64,000 nt of DNA from a virus, in the IMG/VR virus record IMGVR_UViG_3300042868_003731, positions 89,967 to 153,966 of that record; one strand, 5' to 3'. Each line of letters begins with the position of its first letter. Positions within the stretch are counted from its first letter, which is position 1. The translations under genes and the position numbers were made by a program. The notes under the pieces were generated by a model. It did no database searches. It saw nothing but the letters and a program-made list of their open reading frames with translations, and was not told where the DNA came from. Positions 63,201 through 64,000 of the stretch are shown here, one piece after another.

Positions 63201-63626
63201 ACGATTAACGCGTCTGACGATACCACCACTAATGCGACTCATTACCCAGTATTCGTAGCAGCGGCTGGATCGAATCAAACGGCAGAAGTTTCTACAACTA
63301 AACTGTATTTCAATCCTTCGACCGGTGATCTCTCGGCGACTAACTTCAACTCGCTTTCAGACGAAACGTTTAAAGAAAACTTTATGTCTATTGATAACAG
63401 CTTTGATATTCTAGAAAGAATAAATACATATAGTTTCGATTGGAAAGATAACAAAACTAAGAGTTACGGTGTGATTGCGCAGGAACTTGAAAAGATAATG
63501 CCAGAACTCGTGAAAACAAACGGAAACGGTTGGAAGACGGTTGCATATACTCCACTTATTGCGATCTTAATAGAAGCAGTTAAGAGACTAAAAGCCGATA
63601 TCGAAAACATAAAGAGAGATAACTAA
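57240..63626 (+). CDS. Giant collagen-like tail fibre with C1q-like insert and S74 chaperone (module B)
   Basis: 2128 residues. Six Gly-X-Gln collagen-like blocks are separated by five globular inserts. Insert 3 (about 59778-60515) is a large fibre domain ('DGLDSLQFLRSD ... VTKQYVD'). The insert at 59250-59411 has a W-Y-G-W layout resembling small carbohydrate-binding modules. The insert at 62106-62538 looks C1q/TNF-like ('FQPTVAGYYNITAQVWWDAG', 'IQLRKNGTTQLAIS', 'GTYFTAALYAYG'). The C-terminus is S74: 'LSDETFKENFMSIDNSF' and 'YGVIAQELEKIMPELV'; here the lysine of the S-x-x-x-x-K pattern is kept. A trimeric rod of large length is expected, with receptor-binding modules along it. Confidence 0.85.
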   Translation: MTEFLSGKVKKTPSTQASPDRYRYLKLSDAEPDLGVPAGNNYVLASDEEGNRFWLDTSVVQGIQGTQGLQGRQGLQGFQGTQGSQGTQGLQGSLGFQGIQGAQGSQGTQGSQGTQGIDGNFGGASFDYTFSNSVDATDPGVGKLKFSNTDITTALSMYIDDADDNSTDIQSFLRTIDDSTSTIKGHFRVSNRTNSSRFVLFTISSITEETGYFTVDGSYVSGSVSSFNNNEDVIITFARTGDIGDTGLQGVQGTQGTQGIQGTQGTQGLQGTQGTQGTQGTQGTQGTQGLQGEQGTQGTQGLQGTQGTQGTQGTQGLQGEQGTQGTQGTQGTQGTQGTQGTQGTQGTQGLQGEQGTQGTQGTQGTQGTQGTQGLQGEQGLQGTQGTQGTQGLQGLQGEQGTQGTQSPQGLQGLQGSQGTQGTAAVDGDEGAQGMQGLQGTQGTGTQGTQGIQGTQGTQGLQGTQGTQGLQGTQGTQGLQGTQGTQGLQGEQGTQGTQGTQGTQGLQGTQGTQGLQGEQGLQGTQGTQGTQGTQGLQGTQGTQGLQGEQGLQGTQGTQGTQGTQGTQGLQGEQGLQGTQGTQGTQGTQGTQGTQGLQGTQGTQGTQGLQGEQGLQGTQGTQGTQGTQGTQGLQGEQGTQGTQGLQGEQGTQGTQGLQGEQGTQGLQGLQGIELVLNYIGLWTEASYVKDTVAVSPVDGNTYVSKQVITSVYQDPAVNTAEWELFVLQGTQGLQGTQGTQGLQGTQGTQGTQGLQGTQGTQGTQGTQGSQGLQGVQGEQGIQGTQGTQGTQGTQGVQGEQGLQGTQGTQGTQGSQGLQGVQGEQGIQGTQGPQGMQGLQGDQGLQGIQGSTAGDAATLDGLDSLQFLRSDVSTAMTSGFLTLAQDPTGNLQAVTKQYVDTLVSAAIHYHDPVRVESPINLNAAYDNGTSGVGATLTNVGTQATLIIDGITLDIDDRVLLYQQANTAHNGVYTVSDTGSANTAWVLIRSTDADSYSPSSPGNLGKGDAFYVLEGDTGAGQLYVMTTEGTIVFGSTGINFSQISSSQIYKAGAGLELNGVEFSIDNTANIVVSGVTIQSVGPVINSSGEWVGSPTNLQGPQGTQGLQGTQGLQGTQGTQGTQGTQGTQGLQGTQGLQGTQGTQGTQGTQGTQGLQGTQGLQGTQGTQGTQGLQGTQGTQGTQGTQGTQGLQGTQGLQGTQGTQGTQGLQGTQGTQGTQGTQGLQGTQGTQGTQGTQGTQGLQGEQGLQGTQGTQGTQGTQGTQGTQGTQGTQGLQGTQGTQGTQGIQGTQGTQGLQGTQGTQGTQGTQGTQGTQGTQGLQGTQGTQGTQGTQGLQGTQGTQGTQGTQGLQGTQGTQGTQGLQGTQGTQGTQGLQGTQGTQGTQGLQGTGVQGLQGLDGGFNNWLVKTTTYTAVSGDRILADTSGGTFTINLPAAPSTGDFVIIADPADWAATNLTVGRNGSTIEGVSDDVAMDVKGFSVEFAYDGSTWEIFTAIGVQGIQGVQGPQGLQGRQGTQGLQGTQGTQGVQGPQGLQGRQGTQGLQGTQGTQGLQGTQGTQGLQGTQGTQGTQGTQGLQGTQGTQGLQGTQGTQGTQGTQGLQGTQGTQGLQGPQGTQGLQGRQGVQGFDGGLLTPGSYVVRAVKDIAQTVTNGADTVVTFSDDFDPQNWFASNRFQPTVAGYYNITAQVWWDAGAVTNNQNNIQLRKNGTTQLAISQDQIMTGSGYAMTFSTIAYFNGTTDYVEVTAFTGNTTSQNINSSANGTYFTAALYAYGPQGIQGIQGTTGTQGFQGIQGTQGTQGTQGTQGTQGTQGLQGRQGFQGIQGTQGTQGTTGSQGLQGIQGIQGTQGTQGTTGSQGLQGRQGFQGIQGTQGTQGTTGTQGFQGIQGIQGTQGTQGTTGSQGLQGTQGTQGTQGLQGTQGTQGLQGTQGTQGLQGTQGTQGLQGTRGTQGLQGTQGTQGTQGIQGIQGVGSQGIGGTGSQGVQGIQGTSGPSTTINASDDTTTNATHYPVFVAAAGSNQTAEVSTTKLYFNPSTGDLSATNFNSLSDETFKENFMSIDNSFDILERINTYSFDWKDNKTKSYGVIAQELEKIMPELVKTNGNGWKTVAYTPLIAILIEAVKRLKADIENIKRDN
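57418..57600 (+). repeat. Collagen-like coding repeats, module B block 1
   Basis: 9-nt units coding Gly-X-Gln, including Gly-Phe-Gln and Gly-Ser-Gln. Confidence 0.88.
57975..59250 (+). repeat. Collagen-like coding repeats, module B block 2
   Basis: About 1.3 kb. Higher-order units of 60-100 nt containing GGCGAGCAGGGTCTTCAGGG (Gly-Glu-Gln-Gly-Leu-Gln-Gly) recur nearly identically between 58370 and 59215. Confidence 0.92.
59412..59780 (+). repeat. Collagen-like coding repeats, module B block 3
   Basis: Contains a nearly exact duplication of roughly 70 nt (59507-59577 and 59640-59710). Confidence 0.88.
60517..61420 (+). repeat. Collagen-like coding repeats, module B block 4
   Basis: Highly regular 18-nt units (GGTACTCAAGGTACTCAG and variants); the most homogeneous repeat tract of the window. 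Confidence 0.92.
61711..62106 (+). repeat. Collagen-like coding repeats, module B block 5
   Basis: 9-nt Gly-X-Gln units. The start contains a direct duplication of about 80 nt (61723 and 61804). Confidence 0.88.
62539..63195 (+). repeat. Collagen-like coding repeats, module B block 6
   Basis: 9-nt units including Gly-Thr-Thr and Gly-Phe-Gln triplets, leading into the S74 domain region. Confidence 0.88.
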
Positions 63627-63895
63627 TGCCAGTATCGTTAAGGACGTTAGTAGGAGTTAATGTTAGTATTGGCGGAATAACCGCTGATGGCGCAGGAAAT
63701 ATAGGCATTGGGACGTTAATCCCATCTCAAAAACTGCACGTGGAAGGCAATGTTAGAATAACTGGAGCCATATATGACAGCACAAATTCACCTGGATCTT
63801 TTGGACAAGTATTACACTCTTCTGCAAACAGTGTCTTTTGGGATACACCTGTAACGACGGCAGACGCAGTTGCATACGCAATCGCATTGGGTTAA
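63626..63895 (+). CDS. Small fibre-type protein
   Basis: 89 residues starting at the ATG that overlaps the collagen-fibre stop by 1 nt (TAATG). 'GNIGIGTLIPSQKLHVEGNVRITGAIYDSTNSPGSFGQVLHSSANSVFWDT' is a beta-structured block common in the shafts of phage fibres. The end 'ADAVAYAIALG' is short and apolar. Structural role likely. Confidence 0.7.
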   Translation: MPVSLRTLVGVNVSIGGITADGAGNIGIGTLIPSQKLHVEGNVRITGAIYDSTNSPGSFGQVLHSSANSVFWDTPVTTADAVAYAIALG

Positions 63896-63967
63896 ATAAT
63901 CAACGCTATCGTGGCAGATAAATAAATGTAGTTGAGATAACTATATTATGCGGAGACTTATTACACT
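63896..63967 (+). promoter_or_regulatory. Intergenic region with possible late promoter variant
   Basis: GATAAATA at 63917-63924, one mismatch from the late consensus, then GGAG at 63952-63955 before the next ATG. Confidence 0.35.
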
Positions 63968-64000
63968 ATGTCATTTTTTGAACACATAAAAGATTCATAT
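63968..64000 (+). CDS. Start of the next gene (truncated by window end)
   Basis: ATG with GGAG about 12 nt upstream; only 11 codons (MSFFEHIKDSY) are visible. No identification is possible from this stub. Confidence 0.5.
   Translation, partial: MSFFEHIKDSY

Noticed and set aside
1-64000. tRNA genes, integrase, insertion sequences
   Set aside because: Scanned for cloverleaf-like intergenic segments and for recombinase or transposase motifs; the gaps are too short and none was seen.

Overview
The window is 64 kb of a T4-like myovirus genome with contractile-tail, T4-superfamily architecture. It is tightly packed, with many ATGA and TGATG gene overlaps. Recognisable T4 homologues are the sliding clamp gp45, clamp loader gp44/gp62, RegA, DexA, the head completion protein gp4 and an almost complete baseplate set (gp4, gp54-like, gp26, gp51-like, gp48, gp53, a gp27-type hub, gp5, gp25, gp6, a gp7-like protein, gp8). 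Several genes (hsp20, the DUF4815 giant structural protein, peptidase-S74 fibres, collagen-like fibres) are of the type found in marine T4-like phages. Late promoters match the T4 consensus TATAAATA. The host cannot be read directly. A phage-borne ubiquinol alternative oxidase and a TctA/TctC-type transporter point to an aerobic Gram-negative, perhaps an aquatic proteobacterium; this is inference.

Layout. (1) 1-6667: an overlapping plus-strand operon of nucleic-acid and nucleotide-sugar enzymes: the end of a uracil-DNA-glycosylase-like gene, an N6-adenine methyltransferase-like gene, a nucleotidyltransferase-kinase fusion, an EcbF/BcbF-type HAD phosphatase, a GT-B-like glycosyltransferase, a C5-cytosine methyltransferase, dexA and a GT-A glycosyltransferase. 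Together they suggest synthesis and attachment of a sugar, possibly to DNA. (2) 6673-11013: a sigma70-type promoter, then gp45, orf, gp44, Zn-ribbon orf, gp62, regA, dut, orf and an alternative oxidase. (3) 11078-11646: a late promoter and terminator, hsp20, and a bidirectional terminator. (4) 11646-16282, minus strand: gp4, unknown, gp54-like, gp26, a small gp51-like gene and a tape-measure-like protein. A slippery heptamer at the end of gp26 could give a gp26-gp51 fusion. (5) 16299-33940: the baseplate operon, from interleaved divergent late promoters. gp5 carries its lysozyme at the C-terminus, and a second wall enzyme (peptidase M15) follows.

(6) 33937-64000: a 30 kb adsorption and accessory region. 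Two similar fibre modules (beta-helix protein, small protein, collagen-like fibre with S74 chaperone) lie at 35211-41156 and 55145-63626. Between them are a PP-loop ATPase, a TctA-like permease with a TctC-like periplasmic protein, a dTDP-glucose 4,6-dehydratase, a Tyr-Gly-Pro repeat protein, and a dense set of modification enzymes: three glycosyltransferases, two 2OG-Fe(II) oxygenases, a radical SAM/SPASM protein and a sulfotransferase. The most interesting reading is that this cassette decorates the collagen-like or other tail fibres. The phage TctA/TctC pair and the alternative oxidase are the other standout accessory functions.

Three small genes under 60 codons were found by hand at 13523-13690 (minus), 33937-34113 and 45640-45807. 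I saw no tRNA, insertion sequence, integrase or CRISPR array.
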